From NCBI RefSeq assembly GCF_029577735.1, contig NZ_JARQTO010000016.1, positions 1 through 64,000 of the forward strand: 64,000 nucleotides of DNA. Direction: 5' to 3'. Below are positions 52,787-61,752 of this stretch, piece after piece; the first letter of the stretch is position 1; each line of letters starts with the position of its first letter. The notes under the pieces are model-generated. The model saw nothing but the letters and a program-made list of their open reading frames with translations, was not told where the DNA came from and searched no databases. The position numbers were made by a program, and so were the translations under genes. This DNA comes from Exercitatus varius. GTDB taxonomy: Bacteria; Pseudomonadota; Gammaproteobacteria; Enterobacterales; Pasteurellaceae.

Positions 52787-54163
52787 ATGCTAAAAATTTT
52801 CAACACTCTCACACGCGAAAAAGAAGAATTTAAACCGATTAACCCGAATCGGGTCGGTATGTACGTATGCGGCGTCACCGTTTACGATTTGTGCCATTTC
52901 GGGCACGGACGAACCTTTGTATCCTTTGACGTGATTACCCGTTATCTCCGTTTTCTGGGGTATAACCTGCGTTATGTGCGCAACATTACCGATGTGGACG
53001 ACAAAATCATTAAACGCGCGTTGGAAAACAATGAAACCTGCGATCAGCTGGTTGAACGCATGATTGCGGAAATGCATAAAGATTTTGATGCGCTAAATAT
53101 TTTGCGACCGGACGTCGAGCCGCGCGCCACCAAACATATTCCCGACATCATCGCCATGGTGGAAGCGTTGCTTCGGCGCGGGCACGCTTATGTGGCGGCG
53201 GACGGCGATGTGATGTTCGATGTGCAATCCTTTCGACAATACGGCGCGCTTTCCCGTCAGAATTTAGAACAATTACAAGCCGGCGCGCGGGTGGAAATTA
53301 AATCCGTGAAGAAAAATCCGATGGATTTCGTGTTGTGGAAAATGTCGAAGCCGAACGAACCGAGCTGGGATTCGCCTTGGGGGAAAGGCCGTCCGGGCTG
53401 GCATATCGAATGTTCGGCGATGAACAGCAAAGAGCTTGGCAACCATTTTGATATTCACGGCGGCGGCTCGGATTTAATGTTTCCGCACCACGAAAACGAA
53501 ATCGCTCAATCCTGTTGCGCGCATGACGGCGAATACGTGAATTACTGGCTGCATACGGGCATGCTGACGATTAATGAAGAAAAAATGTCCAAATCCCTCA
53601 ATAATTTCTTCACCATTCGCGATATTTTGACGAAATATGACGCCGAAAGCGTGCGTTATTTCTTTTTAACCGCGCAATACCGCAGTTTGCTGGATTACAG
53701 CGAGGAAAATATCGGCCTGGCGCGCAAGGCGCTGGAACGTTTATATACCGCACTGCGCGGTTGTGAAACGGTGGATATTCCGGCGGAAGATCAATATGTA
53801 ATTGATTTCAAAAATGCCATGGATGACGATTTCAACACCCCGGGTGCGTTAGCCGTATTGTTTGAATTGGCGCGCGAAATCAACAAGTTAAAAACCGAAG
53901 ATCAAGCTAAAGCGAATCGACTTGCCAGCCGCTTAAAACAGCTTGCAGCCGTGTTAGGCTTATTGGAACAGGATCCGGAAACCTTTTTACAAGGCGATGC
54001 GGCGACTGACGAAGTAAGTAAAATCGAAGCGTTAATCAAACGGCGCAACGACGCGCGCGCCGAGAAAAACTGGGCGGCCGCCGATGCCGCGCGGGACGCT
54101 TTGAAAGAGATGGGCGTGGTGCTGGAAGATGGTGCAAACGGCACAACCTGGCGTAAGCTGTAA
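52787..54163 (+). CDS. cysS: Cysteinyl-tRNA synthetase
   Basis: Charges tRNA-Cys. The 458 residues start at ATG 52787 (MLKIFNTLTREKEEF); the frame extends 28 codons upstream across an uptake signal, but family starts fit here. Class I motifs: HFGHGRT (HIGH box) near 36 and EEKMSKSLNN (KMSKS) near 267. Zinc ligands CGVTVYDLCHFGHGRT (C28), C209-region HIECSAM and HHENE are present. Ends in an uptake-signal terminator. Confidence 0.97.
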   Translation: MLKIFNTLTREKEEFKPINPNRVGMYVCGVTVYDLCHFGHGRTFVSFDVITRYLRFLGYNLRYVRNITDVDDKIIKRALENNETCDQLVERMIAEMHKDFDALNILRPDVEPRATKHIPDIIAMVEALLRRGHAYVAADGDVMFDVQSFRQYGALSRQNLEQLQAGARVEIKSVKKNPMDFVLWKMSKPNEPSWDSPWGKGRPGWHIECSAMNSKELGNHFDIHGGGSDLMFPHHENEIAQSCCAHDGEYVNYWLHTGMLTINEEKMSKSLNNFFTIRDILTKYDAESVRYFFLTAQYRSLLDYSEENIGLARKALERLYTALRGCETVDIPAEDQYVIDFKNAMDDDFNTPGALAVLFELAREINKLKTEDQAKANRLASRLKQLAAVLGLLEQDPETFLQGDAATDEVSKIEALIKRRNDARAEKNWAAADAARDALKEMGVVLEDGANGTTWRKL

Positions 54164-54183
54164 ATTTTGTCGGTTTGCACGTG

Positions 54184-54226
54184 AAGTGCGGTCAAAAAAC
54201 GTTGCGATTTTTGACCGCACTTTTTT
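54184..54226 (+). terminator. Terminator of cysS from inverted uptake signals
   Basis: AAGTGCGGTCAAAAA-ACGTTGCGA-TTTTTGACCGCACTT followed by TTTT; both arms are exact uptake signals. Confidence 0.88.
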
Positions 54227-54344
54227 CGTCCCGTTATTTTATGTAACTTTTTGTTCTAAAAACTCGGGTTGTTTAGATTGAAATTCAGCGGTTTATGTTG
54301 TTAAATCATCACCGGATAACAGGTTTTATTTTTAAGGGATTTTT

Positions 54345-55169
54345 ATGTGCCAATTACTCGGTATGAACTGTAACGTTCCCACTGATATTGTGTTCTCTTT
54401 TGAAGGTTTTCGCCGCCGCGCGGGGCTGACCGACACCCATTCCGACGGTTTCGGCATCGCCTTTTTTGAAGGCAAAGGCGTACGTATTTTTCGTGACGAG
54501 AAACCCGCCGCCGTTTCACCCATTGCCGATTGCGTTAAGCAGTACAACATTAAATCGCTGAATGTGATCGCCCATATCCGAAAAGCCACGCAGGGCGAAG
54601 TCAGCATTGTTAACACTCATCCGTTTATCCGCGAAATTTGGGGAGAAAACTGGGTATTCGCTCATAACGGCAATCTGATAGCGTTGCCTGATTTATCGGG
54701 TTGTTATTGCCGTCCTATCGGCTCCACCGATTCCGAAGCGGCATTCTGTTATATTGCGGATCAATTGAAAAAACGTTATTGCCATAAACCGTCGGAAGAT
54801 GAAATTTTCGCAATTATTCAGGAAATGACGCAGGAATTGGGAAAATACGGCACCTTCAATTTTATTCTTTCCAATGGCGAATGGATGATCGCGCATTGTT
54901 CCACCAATCTCCATTACATCACGCGGCGCGCGCCGTTCTGCGAAGTGCAGCGTATTGATGATGACGGTGTGATTGATTTCCGCAATTACACCACGGAAAA
55001 AGATAAGGTCACCATTATTACCACTTTTCCGCTGACTAAAAACGAAAACTGGACCAAAATGGAACACGGCGGTTTTGTGTTTTTCAAAGACGGTGAAAAA
55101 ATCCGTGAAATTATCGGCGTGAAAAAACAACTTGAGGACGACGGTACGCTGGGCACGGCAACGTGTTGA
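54345..55169 (+). CDS. yafJ: Class II glutamine amidotransferase-like protein YafJ
   Basis: 274 residues with the Ntn-hydrolase glutaminase fold: after Met removal Cys2 would be the nucleophile (MCQLLGMNC), followed by HSDGFGIAFFEGKGVRIFRD, HIRKATQGEVSIVNTHPF, and WVFAHNGNL. It has no synthase domain, so the acceptor for ammonia is unknown; homologs have been suggested as gamma-glutamyl hydrolases. A TAAGGG site precedes the ATG. Confidence 0.88.
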   Translation: MCQLLGMNCNVPTDIVFSFEGFRRRAGLTDTHSDGFGIAFFEGKGVRIFRDEKPAAVSPIADCVKQYNIKSLNVIAHIRKATQGEVSIVNTHPFIREIWGENWVFAHNGNLIALPDLSGCYCRPIGSTDSEAAFCYIADQLKKRYCHKPSEDEIFAIIQEMTQELGKYGTFNFILSNGEWMIAHCSTNLHYITRRAPFCEVQRIDDDGVIDFRNYTTEKDKVTIITTFPLTKNENWTKMEHGGFVFFKDGEKIREIIGVKKQLEDDGTLGTATC

Positions 55170-55176
55170 TTTTATC

Positions 55177-55232
55177 GGGCGAACGGTTCGCCCTTTATTT
55201 TGCCGTAAAAAAGGGCGCAATTATACGCCCTG
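55177..55232 (+). terminator. Two successive hairpins after yafJ
   Basis: GGGCGA-ACGGT-TCGCCC with TTTATTTT after it, then AGGGCG-CAATTATA-CGCCCT. The first fits a terminator for yafJ; the second lies on the minus-strand side, beyond the uraA stop. Confidence 0.65.
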
Positions 55233-55281
55233 AAAATAATGCGATTATTGGAATTTTGTAATTTTCCCACTCATGACGGAG

Positions 55282-55316
55282 CGTTCAAAAAGCGTTGCTT
55301 TTTGTGACCGCACTTT
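55282..55316 (+). repeat. Truncated copy of the three-hairpin repeat
   Basis: CGTTCAAAAAGCGTTGCTTT and the following 15 bases, ending in ACCGCACTTT, are identical to the last 35 bases of the unit at 20-112. It overlaps the uraA stop by two bases, so the repeat end supplies part of the stop context. Confidence 0.75.
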
Positions 55317-56547
55317 AATCGATTTTGTTTTCCGCTTTCGGCAGAATTAAATTCAGAATAATCGCTACAATCGCACAAAGGCTAATGCCTTTGATGGACA
55401 TGCCGCCCACGTCTACAAACATGCCGCCGATACCGAAGGTCATCACCACGGAAATAATGCAGAGATTACGCGCTTCCGTTACGTCGACTTTACCGCGGAT
55501 CAGCGTGCTCATGCCCACCACGGCGATAGAGCCGAATACCAGCATCATAATGCCGCCCATCACGATGGTCGGAATGGAGGCGAGGAAGGCGCCCACTTTT
55601 CCGCAGAAAGAAATGGCGATTGCCCAGATTGCCGCCCAAGTCATGATATTCGGATTAAAATTACGGGTTAGCATGACGGCGCCGGTCACTTCCGCGTAGG
55701 TCGTATTGGGCGGACCGCCCAGCATTGATGCTGCCGTCGTTGCCAGCCCGTCACCCAGTAAGGTGCGGTGCAGCCCCGGTTTTTTCAGGAAATCTTTACC
55801 GGTGACGGAGCTAATCGCCATAATGCCGCCCACATGTTCCACCGCCGGCGCAATGGCGATGGGCAGTAAATATAAAATGGCTTCAAGCTTGAATTCCGGG
55901 GCGGTAATGTTAGGCAAACTGAACCAAGGCGCGTCGATGACTTTCTGGAAATCGATTAAGCCGAGGAATAAGCATAAAACGTAGCCTACCGCGATGCCGA
56001 ACATAATCGGGATCAGTTTCATCATGCCTTTACCGAACACCGCCACCAACAGGGTGGTCAATAATGTGACGAGAGAGACCAGAACGGCGTCGTTATAAGC
56101 GTAGGCGCTGCCTTTGCCCACTGCCATATCCACTGCAACGGGCGCTAAACCCATGCCGATAATGATGATCACCGGGCCGACCACAACCGGCGGGAAAATG
56201 CGTTCCAGCGCCGCTACGCCGCGCAGTTTCACCAGCGTACTTAATGCCAGATAAACCAATCCGGTACAGGCTAAACCGCCCATGGTGACGGAAATACCCC
56301 AGGTTTGCACGCCGTATTGAATCGGGGCGATAAATGCGAAGGAAGAGGCCAGAAAAATCGGCACTTGTTTGCCGGTGCATAATTGGAACAGCAGCGTGCC
56401 GACGCCGGCGGTGAGCAACGCCGTATTGGCGTCCAGCCCCGTAATGAGCGGCACCAGCACCAAGGCGCCGAACGCCACGAAAAGCATTTGTAAGCCGACA
56501 AACACTTGCTTGGCGGCGCTTTGTTTCTCTTCAATTTGAGTTGTCAT
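55315..56547 (-). CDS. uraA: Uracil permease
   Basis: Proton-coupled uracil importer in the inner membrane (NCS2 family). The 410 residues form about 14 helices, with the NAT signature region MLGGPPNTTYAEVTGAVMLTRNFNP containing the substrate-binding Glu, and AIAPAVEHVGGIMAI carrying the other conserved Glu/His. It follows upp by about 196 bases that hold a full copy of the three-hairpin repeat. Together with Upp it salvages uracil. Confidence 0.95.
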   Translation of the reverse strand: MTTQIEEKQSAAKQVFVGLQMLFVAFGALVLVPLITGLDANTALLTAGVGTLLFQLCTGKQVPIFLASSFAFIAPIQYGVQTWGISVTMGGLACTGLVYLALSTLVKLRGVAALERIFPPVVVGPVIIIIGMGLAPVAVDMAVGKGSAYAYNDAVLVSLVTLLTTLLVAVFGKGMMKLIPIMFGIAVGYVLCLFLGLIDFQKVIDAPWFSLPNITAPEFKLEAILYLLPIAIAPAVEHVGGIMAISSVTGKDFLKKPGLHRTLLGDGLATTAASMLGGPPNTTYAEVTGAVMLTRNFNPNIMTWAAIWAIAISFCGKVGAFLASIPTIVMGGIMMLVFGSIAVVGMSTLIRGKVDVTEARNLCIISVVMTFGIGGMFVDVGGMSIKGISLCAIVAIILNLILPKAENKID

Positions 56548-56644
56548 TAGGTTCTCGCATAGACGAACGCGAACGAAGGTTTCTGTTCGTCAAAAATGTT
56601 ACAAAAATCGACCGCACTTTTACGGTTCACCCGAAGACGATCCG

Positions 56645-56737
56645 AAAGTGCGGTCACAAAAAGCAACGCTTTTTGAACGTTGGCTTTGCCAACGGTGGCG
56701 AAGCCATAAGTAATCGCATTGGCGATTACGCATAAAA
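56645..56737 (-). repeat. Three-hairpin intergenic repeat ending in an uptake signal (copy B)
   Basis: Reverse-complement copy of the unit at 20-112, with about four substitutions in 93 bases. Two of these restore pairing (TTGGCAAAGCCAA here against TTGGAAAAGCCAA at the other site). It lies between upp and uraA, 6 bases beyond the upp stop, and may act as terminator or attenuator. Confidence 0.78.
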
Positions 56738-56743
56738 AAACGG

Positions 56744-57370
56744 TTATTTTGTACCGAAAATTTTATCGCCCGCGTCGCCCAAACCCGGCACGATATAGCC
56801 ATGTTCGTTTAAATGGCTGTCGATTGACGCGGTGTAAAGCTCAATGTCCGGATGCGCCGCTTCCAACGCTTTAATGCCTTCCGGCGCCGCCACTAAGACT
56901 AACACTTTGATTTGTTGGCAACCTTTTTGTTTTAACAGATCGATGGTAGCAATCATGGAACCGCCTGTGGCCAGCATCGGGTCAACCACAATGGCTAAAC
57001 GTTCTTCCAAATCGCTTGCCAGTTTTTGGAAGTAAGGCACCGGTTCAAGGGTTTCTTCGTTACGGTACATTCCCACTACGCTGATTCGCGCGCTCGGAAT
57101 ATGTTCCAGCACGCCGTCCATCATACCCAGACCCGCGCGTAAAATCGGCACCACGGTTACTTTTTTTCCTTTAATACGATCAATTTCCACATCGCCGCAC
57201 CAGCCGTCGATAATCACTTTTTCCGTTTCCAGATCCGAGGTGGCTTCGTAGGTTAATAAACTGCCCACTTCCGTCGCCAGCTCGCGGAAATTTTTGGTAC
57301 TGATGTCCGCTGCGCGCATTAAACCTAATTTATGTTTAACCAGAGGATGTTTCACTTCGACTAATTTCAT
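56744..57370 (-). CDS. upp: Uracil phosphoribosyltransferase
   Basis: Forms UMP from uracil and PRPP. The 208 residues equal the E. coli length. The PRPP-binding loop is VDPMLATGGSMIATI; the uracil-binding C-terminus YIVPGLGDAGDKIFGTK is typical. A GGAAGAT site precedes the ATG. It forms the salvage pair with uraA downstream. Confidence 0.97.
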   Translation of the reverse strand: MKLVEVKHPLVKHKLGLMRAADISTKNFRELATEVGSLLTYEATSDLETEKVIIDGWCGDVEIDRIKGKKVTVVPILRAGLGMMDGVLEHIPSARISVVGMYRNEETLEPVPYFQKLASDLEERLAIVVDPMLATGGSMIATIDLLKQKGCQQIKVLVLVAAPEGIKALEAAHPDIELYTASIDSHLNEHGYIVPGLGDAGDKIFGTK

Positions 57371-57410
57371 GGGATCTTCCTTCTTTCTGCAAAAATCGGT
57401 TGATTGTAAA

Positions 57411-57450
57411 GGAATTGACGAGTCACTTCAATGAAGTGCGTCACAATTCC
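57411..57450 (-). terminator. Imperfect hairpin after hisIE
   Basis: GGAATTGACGAGTCACTTCA and ATGAAGTGCGTCACAATTCC are imperfect reverse complements; on the minus strand TTTAC follows. It lies between hisIE and upp together with an uptake signal, and may end the his unit. Confidence 0.5.
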
Positions 57451-57485
57451 CACAAAAAACGCGGCTAAATTTGACCGCACTTTTG

Positions 57486-58127
57486 TTATTTATTAGAACC
57501 TTCGGGATGCAAGCCGATGCCTTGGTGGCGTTCTTTCAATTTGGCGATCACATCTTGCCAGCTCAGTTCTTCATGTTGTAGCAACACGGTTAAGTGATAC
57601 ACCAGATCCGCCGCTTCGGAAACGGTTTCCGCGCGATCTTTCGCCATTGCCGCCAAAACGGTTTCCACCGCTTCTTCGCCCACTTTTTGCGCGATTTTCT
57701 TGGTGCCTTTTTGATAAAGTTTCGCCGTGTAAGACGTTTCGGGATCCGCGTTTTTACGTTCGGCAAGTTCGCGCTCCAATTTGGCAAACCACGTCCAATC
57801 GCCTTCGGATTGAGTTTCAAACTGATGGAAACAGCTTTCTGCGCCCGTGTGGCAAGTCGGGCCGATTGGATTGGCTAAAATCAATAAGGTGTCGTTATCG
57901 CAATCCAGGCTCACATCCACCACGTTTAAGAAGTTGCCCGAGGTTTCTCCTTTTGTCCATAAACGTTGTTTGGTGCGAGAGAAAAACGTCACTTTTTTCT
58001 CGGCTAATGTTTTGTTTAATGCTTCTTGGTTCATATAACCAAGCATCAGCACTTCGCAGGTTTGGGCGTTTTGGACGATAACTGGAAGGAGGTTATCGAC
58101 TTTTTGCCAGTTGATTTTGTTTTGCAT
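57486..58127 (-). CDS. hisI: Bifunctional phosphoribosyl-AMP cyclohydrolase / phosphoribosyl-ATP pyrophosphatase
   Basis: Second and third steps of histidine synthesis. Of 213 residues, the N-terminal HisI domain (about 1-110) has the zinc region SLDCDNDTLLILANPIGPTCHTGAESCF, and the C-terminal HisE domain (about 115-205) has the helical KIAQKVGEEAVETVLAAM motif. Last gene of the his unit. Its ribosome site AAGGAT overlaps the end of the inserted orphan gene just 8 bases upstream. Confidence 0.96.
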   Translation of the reverse strand: MQNKINWQKVDNLLPVIVQNAQTCEVLMLGYMNQEALNKTLAEKKVTFFSRTKQRLWTKGETSGNFLNVVDVSLDCDNDTLLILANPIGPTCHTGAESCFHQFETQSEGDWTWFAKLERELAERKNADPETSYTAKLYQKGTKKIAQKVGEEAVETVLAAMAKDRAETVSEAADLVYHLTVLLQHEELSWQDVIAKLKERHQGIGLHPEGSNK

Positions 58128-58135
58128 ATTTATCC

Positions 58136-58801
58136 TTACTGAGGAAGTAATCCGTAAATTTTTCTTAAATACTTAAAGAAGCTTGTTATATATTTTATAT
58201 AAGTAAAAATTTTATTTCGCCCTTCTGTAATAGATAGATGCCTTGACTCTAATTTAGCAAAAGTAAACGCTATTCTGCGAGAATATAAAAGAACACTACC
58301 TGATAACTGAACATTTAAGAATAATGATAATATTTTTCTTATTTCATCAGTTGTTAAATCTAATGAATTTTCCCAAGCACCAACAACATAAAATTTTCTT
58401 TCTGGAGTAGATATTTCACTTTCTGAAGGATAAATAATAGCCACAACAGAACCATTCATAGAATAAGAAAAAACTAAATTAGTTCCTTTTTCTATCAAAA
58501 CTTTTTGTTTTCCCAGAGGTTTAAGTGGAAGAGCTGTACTTCCAAATCTAATTGAAACCGTATCTCCATAATAAGTTTCTTCATCGGGTATTTTTCTTTT
58601 TTCAATATCATCTTTCAAATCTGAAATATACAAACATGTCAAACCCGAAAGAGAAGTCCTAAATAAATTTAATTCTTGTAAAATAAGTTTTTTTACACAA
58701 ATATTCCAATTTAAACCTGAATAATATTTAGGGTTTATTCCTTTTCGAGTATTTATAGAATTCAAATACTCGAATTCTTCTTTATAATTGAAATTTTCCA
58801 C
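58136..58801 (-). CDS. A+T-rich orphan gene inside the his operon
   Basis: 221 residues, no family recognized. It starts at GTG with a strong AGGAG seven bases upstream. Composition is clearly more A+T-rich than hisF and hisIE on either side, pointing to acquisition. The middle has beta-like segments (KVLIEKGTNLVFSYSMNGSVVAIIYP) and the end is basic and aromatic (TYIKYITSFFKYLRKIYGLLPQ), possibly a membrane-contacting helix. It lies 28 bases after hisF and 8 bases before hisIE with no terminator, so it is probably read with the his genes. Confidence 0.7.
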   Translation of the reverse strand: MENFNYKEEFEYLNSINTRKGINPKYYSGLNWNICVKKLILQELNLFRTSLSGLTCLYISDLKDDIEKRKIPDEETYYGDTVSIRFGSTALPLKPLGKQKVLIEKGTNLVFSYSMNGSVVAIIYPSESEISTPERKFYVVGAWENSLDLTTDEIRKILSLFLNVQLSGSVLLYSRRIAFTFAKLESRHLSITEGRNKIFTYIKYITSFFKYLRKIYGLLPQ

Positions 58802-58829
58802 TGATCGCTCCTCTTACTAATTAAGGCTA

Positions 58830-59603
58830 TTACCTGCGAACCTCAACACCTTCTTTCCCTAGATATTCTTTCAATTCCCCAATATTGATAATCTGTTTAT
58901 GAAACACACTCGCCGCCAGCGCGCCGTCCACATTCGCTTCCACAAACGCATCGCGGAAATGCACCATTCCGCCGGCGCCGCCTGAGGCGATCAGCGGCAC
59001 GTGGCAGACTTCACGCACGAGTTTGAGTTGGGTTAAATCATAGCCGTTGCGTACGCCGTCTTGGTTCATCATATTCAGTACGATTTCTCCAGCGCCACGT
59101 TTTTGCACTTCTTGCACCCAATCAAGTAGCTGCCAGTTGGTTTGGCGAGTGCGTTTTTCATCGCCCGTATATTGATTCACCCAATACTTGCCTGTTTCTT
59201 TCTCAAACCAACTATCAATCCCCACCACAATGGCTTGTACGCCAAAGCGATCCGCAAGGCGGGAAATCAGTTCAGGATCCGCAAGTGCGGGCGAATTTAT
59301 GGAAATTTTATCGGCGCCGAAGGCAAAAATTTGCTCGGCGTCGTCAATGGTTTTAATGCCGCCTGCTACGCAAAACGGAATATCGATTACTTCCGCCACG
59401 CGCTGCACCCAGCTTTTATCAACGGTTCTGCCGTCTGATGAAGCGGTAATATCGTAGAACACCAATTCGTCCGCGCCTTCTTCCGCATAGCGTTTGGCAA
59501 GCGGTACGATGTCGCCGATAATTTCGTGATTGCGGAATTGTACGCCTTTGACTACTTGCCCGTCACGCACATCTAAACAAGGGATTATCCGTTTTGCCAA
59601 CAT
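58830..59603 (-). CDS. hisF: Imidazole glycerol phosphate synthase cyclase subunit HisF
   Basis: Uses ammonia from HisH to make imidazole glycerol phosphate and AICAR. The 257-residue (beta-alpha)8 barrel contains the catalytic Asp11 in IPCLDVRDGQVVKG and Asp130 in VVGIDSW; GEIVLNMMNQDGVRNGYD and ASGGAGGM bind phosphates. Its start overlaps the hisA end by 19 bases, so the pair is coupled. Confidence 0.97.
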   Translation of the reverse strand: MLAKRIIPCLDVRDGQVVKGVQFRNHEIIGDIVPLAKRYAEEGADELVFYDITASSDGRTVDKSWVQRVAEVIDIPFCVAGGIKTIDDAEQIFAFGADKISINSPALADPELISRLADRFGVQAIVVGIDSWFEKETGKYWVNQYTGDEKRTRQTNWQLLDWVQEVQKRGAGEIVLNMMNQDGVRNGYDLTQLKLVREVCHVPLIASGGAGGMVHFRDAFVEANVDGALAASVFHKQIINIGELKEYLGKEGVEVRR

Positions 59604-60334
59604 TCGATAGCCTCCGCTACATTAAATTTACCTTCCAACAGCGCACGTCCCACGATCACGCCAGCCACGCCTGTACCTTTTAACGCTTGAATATCCGCAA
59701 GCGAACCAATACCGCCCGATGATTGAAAATTCACATCAGGGTATTTGGCACAAATTTCTTTATATAAATCCACGTTTGACCCTGCCAATGTGCCATCACG
59801 GGAAATATCGGTGCATAAAACGTGCTGCAAACCAACTGATTGAAAATCGTCAATCAATTCTTCCAACGACACACCGCTTGCTTCTTGCCAACCGCTAATC
59901 GCAATAATTTTTTGACCGCTTGCATCAATGTTCACGTCCAACGCTAACACGAATTTTTCTGCGCCGTATTTGTTAAACCAGCCCTTAACTATCTCACGTT
60001 CTTTGACCGCTGTGGAGCCAATCACCACACGGTTCGCTCCCACCGCCAATAAATCCGTCACATCTTGCTCGGTGCGAATACCGCCGCCCACTTGGATTTT
60101 ACATTTGGTCGCCGCAATAATCTCACCGATAAGTGCGGTCTGTCTTTTGGCAGGATCTTTCGCCCCCGTCAAATCCACCAAATGCAACTGCTCCGCCCCT
60201 TGTGCAAGGTAGCTCGCAAATTGCTCAATCGGGTTGTCGCTATAAGTCGTCTGTTTGGCATAATCGCCTTGGTGCAACCGCACCACCTGCCCATCAATCA
60301 AATCAAGGGCAGGGATAATAATAGATTTTTTCAT
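59585..60334 (-). CDS. hisA: ProFAR isomerase HisA
   Basis: Fourth step of histidine synthesis, isomerizing ProFAR to PRFAR. The 249-residue barrel shows IIPALDLIDGQVVRLHQGDY (catalytic Asp), VGGGIRTEQDV and LCTDISRDGTLAGSN (second Asp). An AGGAAC site precedes the ATG. Unlike in H. influenzae, the gene upstream is an acetyltransferase instead of hisH. Confidence 0.97.
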   Translation of the reverse strand: MKKSIIIPALDLIDGQVVRLHQGDYAKQTTYSDNPIEQFASYLAQGAEQLHLVDLTGAKDPAKRQTALIGEIIAATKCKIQVGGGIRTEQDVTDLLAVGANRVVIGSTAVKEREIVKGWFNKYGAEKFVLALDVNIDASGQKIIAISGWQEASGVSLEELIDDFQSVGLQHVLCTDISRDGTLAGSNVDLYKEICAKYPDVNFQSSGGIGSLADIQALKGTGVAGVIVGRALLEGKFNVAEAIECWQNG

Positions 60335-60351
60335 GTTGTGTTTGTTCCTGA

Positions 60352-61041
60352 TTAAAATACTGAGAGCGAGGTTTTCTGTATCCCATGCTCATCAAAATTA
60401 CTATCTGATAGCCAATTCTGAAATCGTTTTTTCTGCGAGAGCCATTCACTATCTAACATTGAAAACCAAGCTGTATCGCGAGTTCTCCCTTTGTAAACCT
60501 GTGCCTGGCGGAATGTACCTTCATAGGTAAAGCCTAATCGTAATGCAGCCTTTCGTGACGGTGCATTCAAACTATCGCATTTCCATTCATAACGACGATA
60601 TTTCAAATCTTCAAAGACATACTGAGCCAATAAAAATTGAGCTTCGGTGGCAATTCTTGTTTTTTGTAATTGGGGAGAGTAAATTACCCAGCCCACTTCA
60701 ATTACGCGGTTATTCGGGTCAATTCGCATTAATGCAAAAGTACCTACCGCTTGTTGCGTTTGTTTATCAATAATCGCCAAATAATAAGGATCTTGGCTAT
60801 GCTCTAACAACTGTAAAAACTGATCAAAATCAGATTTTTGTATGAAGGGAGCCAAGGGCAAATATGTCCAATTTTCCAAAGGTGAAGAGTAAACTGCAAA
60901 TAAATCATTGTGATGTTTTGCAAAAGACAGTTTTTCCAAGCGACAAAAATGCCCTTCCAATACGTTTACATCAGGTCTTTTCCCTACAGAAAAATCGGGC
61001 AAGGCTTCGCCAATCGGTTGATTAAATTCGTTATATCTCAT
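60352..61041 (-). CDS. GNAT-family N-acetyltransferase (RimJ/RimL-like)
   Basis: 229 residues of the Acetyltransf_3 type. Visible features are GHFCRLEKLSFAKHHNDLF at the start, AVGTFALMRIDPNNRVIEVGWVIYSPQLQKTRIATEAQFLLAQYVF (acetyl-CoA binding core) and ALRLGFTYEGTFRQAQVYKGRTRDTAWFSML. Relatives acetylate protein N-termini, small molecules or toxins; the substrate is unknown. It sits between yiiM and hisA as an insertion in the his operon. Confidence 0.85.
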   Translation of the reverse strand: MRYNEFNQPIGEALPDFSVGKRPDVNVLEGHFCRLEKLSFAKHHNDLFAVYSSPLENWTYLPLAPFIQKSDFDQFLQLLEHSQDPYYLAIIDKQTQQAVGTFALMRIDPNNRVIEVGWVIYSPQLQKTRIATEAQFLLAQYVFEDLKYRRYEWKCDSLNAPSRKAALRLGFTYEGTFRQAQVYKGRTRDTAWFSMLDSEWLSQKKRFQNWLSDSNFDEHGIQKTSLSVF

Positions 61042-61095
61042 TTCTTAACACCTAACATTGCAATATTCCAAGAATATTTAACCGCTTTAAGTTAA

Positions 61096-61752
61096 CTAAA
61101 TCCGCCCCAACTGATTTCTCAACGTCCGCTTAAACGCCTCTGCCAACACTTCGCAAGCCAACGCTTTTTCTAGCTCCGCACGCATTACCTCGGTTGGCTT
61201 TTGTGCGGCAAGTTGGTTTAGATGCATAATGTTTAAATCTGGATATGGGCGTTGCAAGCGGTGGATTTTGTCGCCTTTTTTGCAAACACCGGTTTGAACC
61301 ACACGCACATACCAACCCGTTAAACCTTGCTCTCGCACGATTTTTTGCGTCTCCTCACACTCAGAATTGAGCGACAACCGCTCACAAGGTTTACGCGGTT
61401 GCGACACTTCTAAAATTACATCGCCGATTTGATAACGGTCGCCCACACAAACATTGGTTTCGTCCAATTCGGAAACGATAAAATTCTCGCCGTAAATCGC
61501 CGTGTTCTTCCAATCGAAATCTTTACCGATAAGTGCGGTCAATTTTTCAAAGGTTTTTTCCGCCATAAAAAATAATGCTTTATCCACACCGCCGTGATGG
61601 GCTTTCAAACCTACATCATTGCCTTCTGCCCCTAATTCGTGAACGGTGATTTTGTCCACTGGTTGCTTGCGAATGGCGCTTTCTAAGGTCGTACCGTCCG
61701 CAAAAGTCACGTTTTTTACCAAACCGATTTTTAAAGCTAACACTTCCGCCAT
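61096..61752 (-). CDS. yiiM: MOSC-domain protein YiiM
   Basis: 218 residues with a MOSC beta-barrel (about 35-160) containing AHHGGVDKALFFM, YGENFIVSELDE and the conserved Cys in VSQPRKPCERL that would bind the molybdenum cofactor; a small helical C-terminal domain follows. E. coli YiiM takes part in detoxifying N-hydroxylated bases such as 6-hydroxylaminopurine. The start overlaps the hisH stop by one base, so it is read with hisH. Confidence 0.88.
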   Translation of the reverse strand: MAEVLALKIGLVKNVTFADGTTLESAIRKQPVDKITVHELGAEGNDVGLKAHHGGVDKALFFMAEKTFEKLTALIGKDFDWKNTAIYGENFIVSELDETNVCVGDRYQIGDVILEVSQPRKPCERLSLNSECEETQKIVREQGLTGWYVRVVQTGVCKKGDKIHRLQRPYPDLNIMHLNQLAAQKPTEVMRAELEKALACEVLAEAFKRTLRNQLGRI

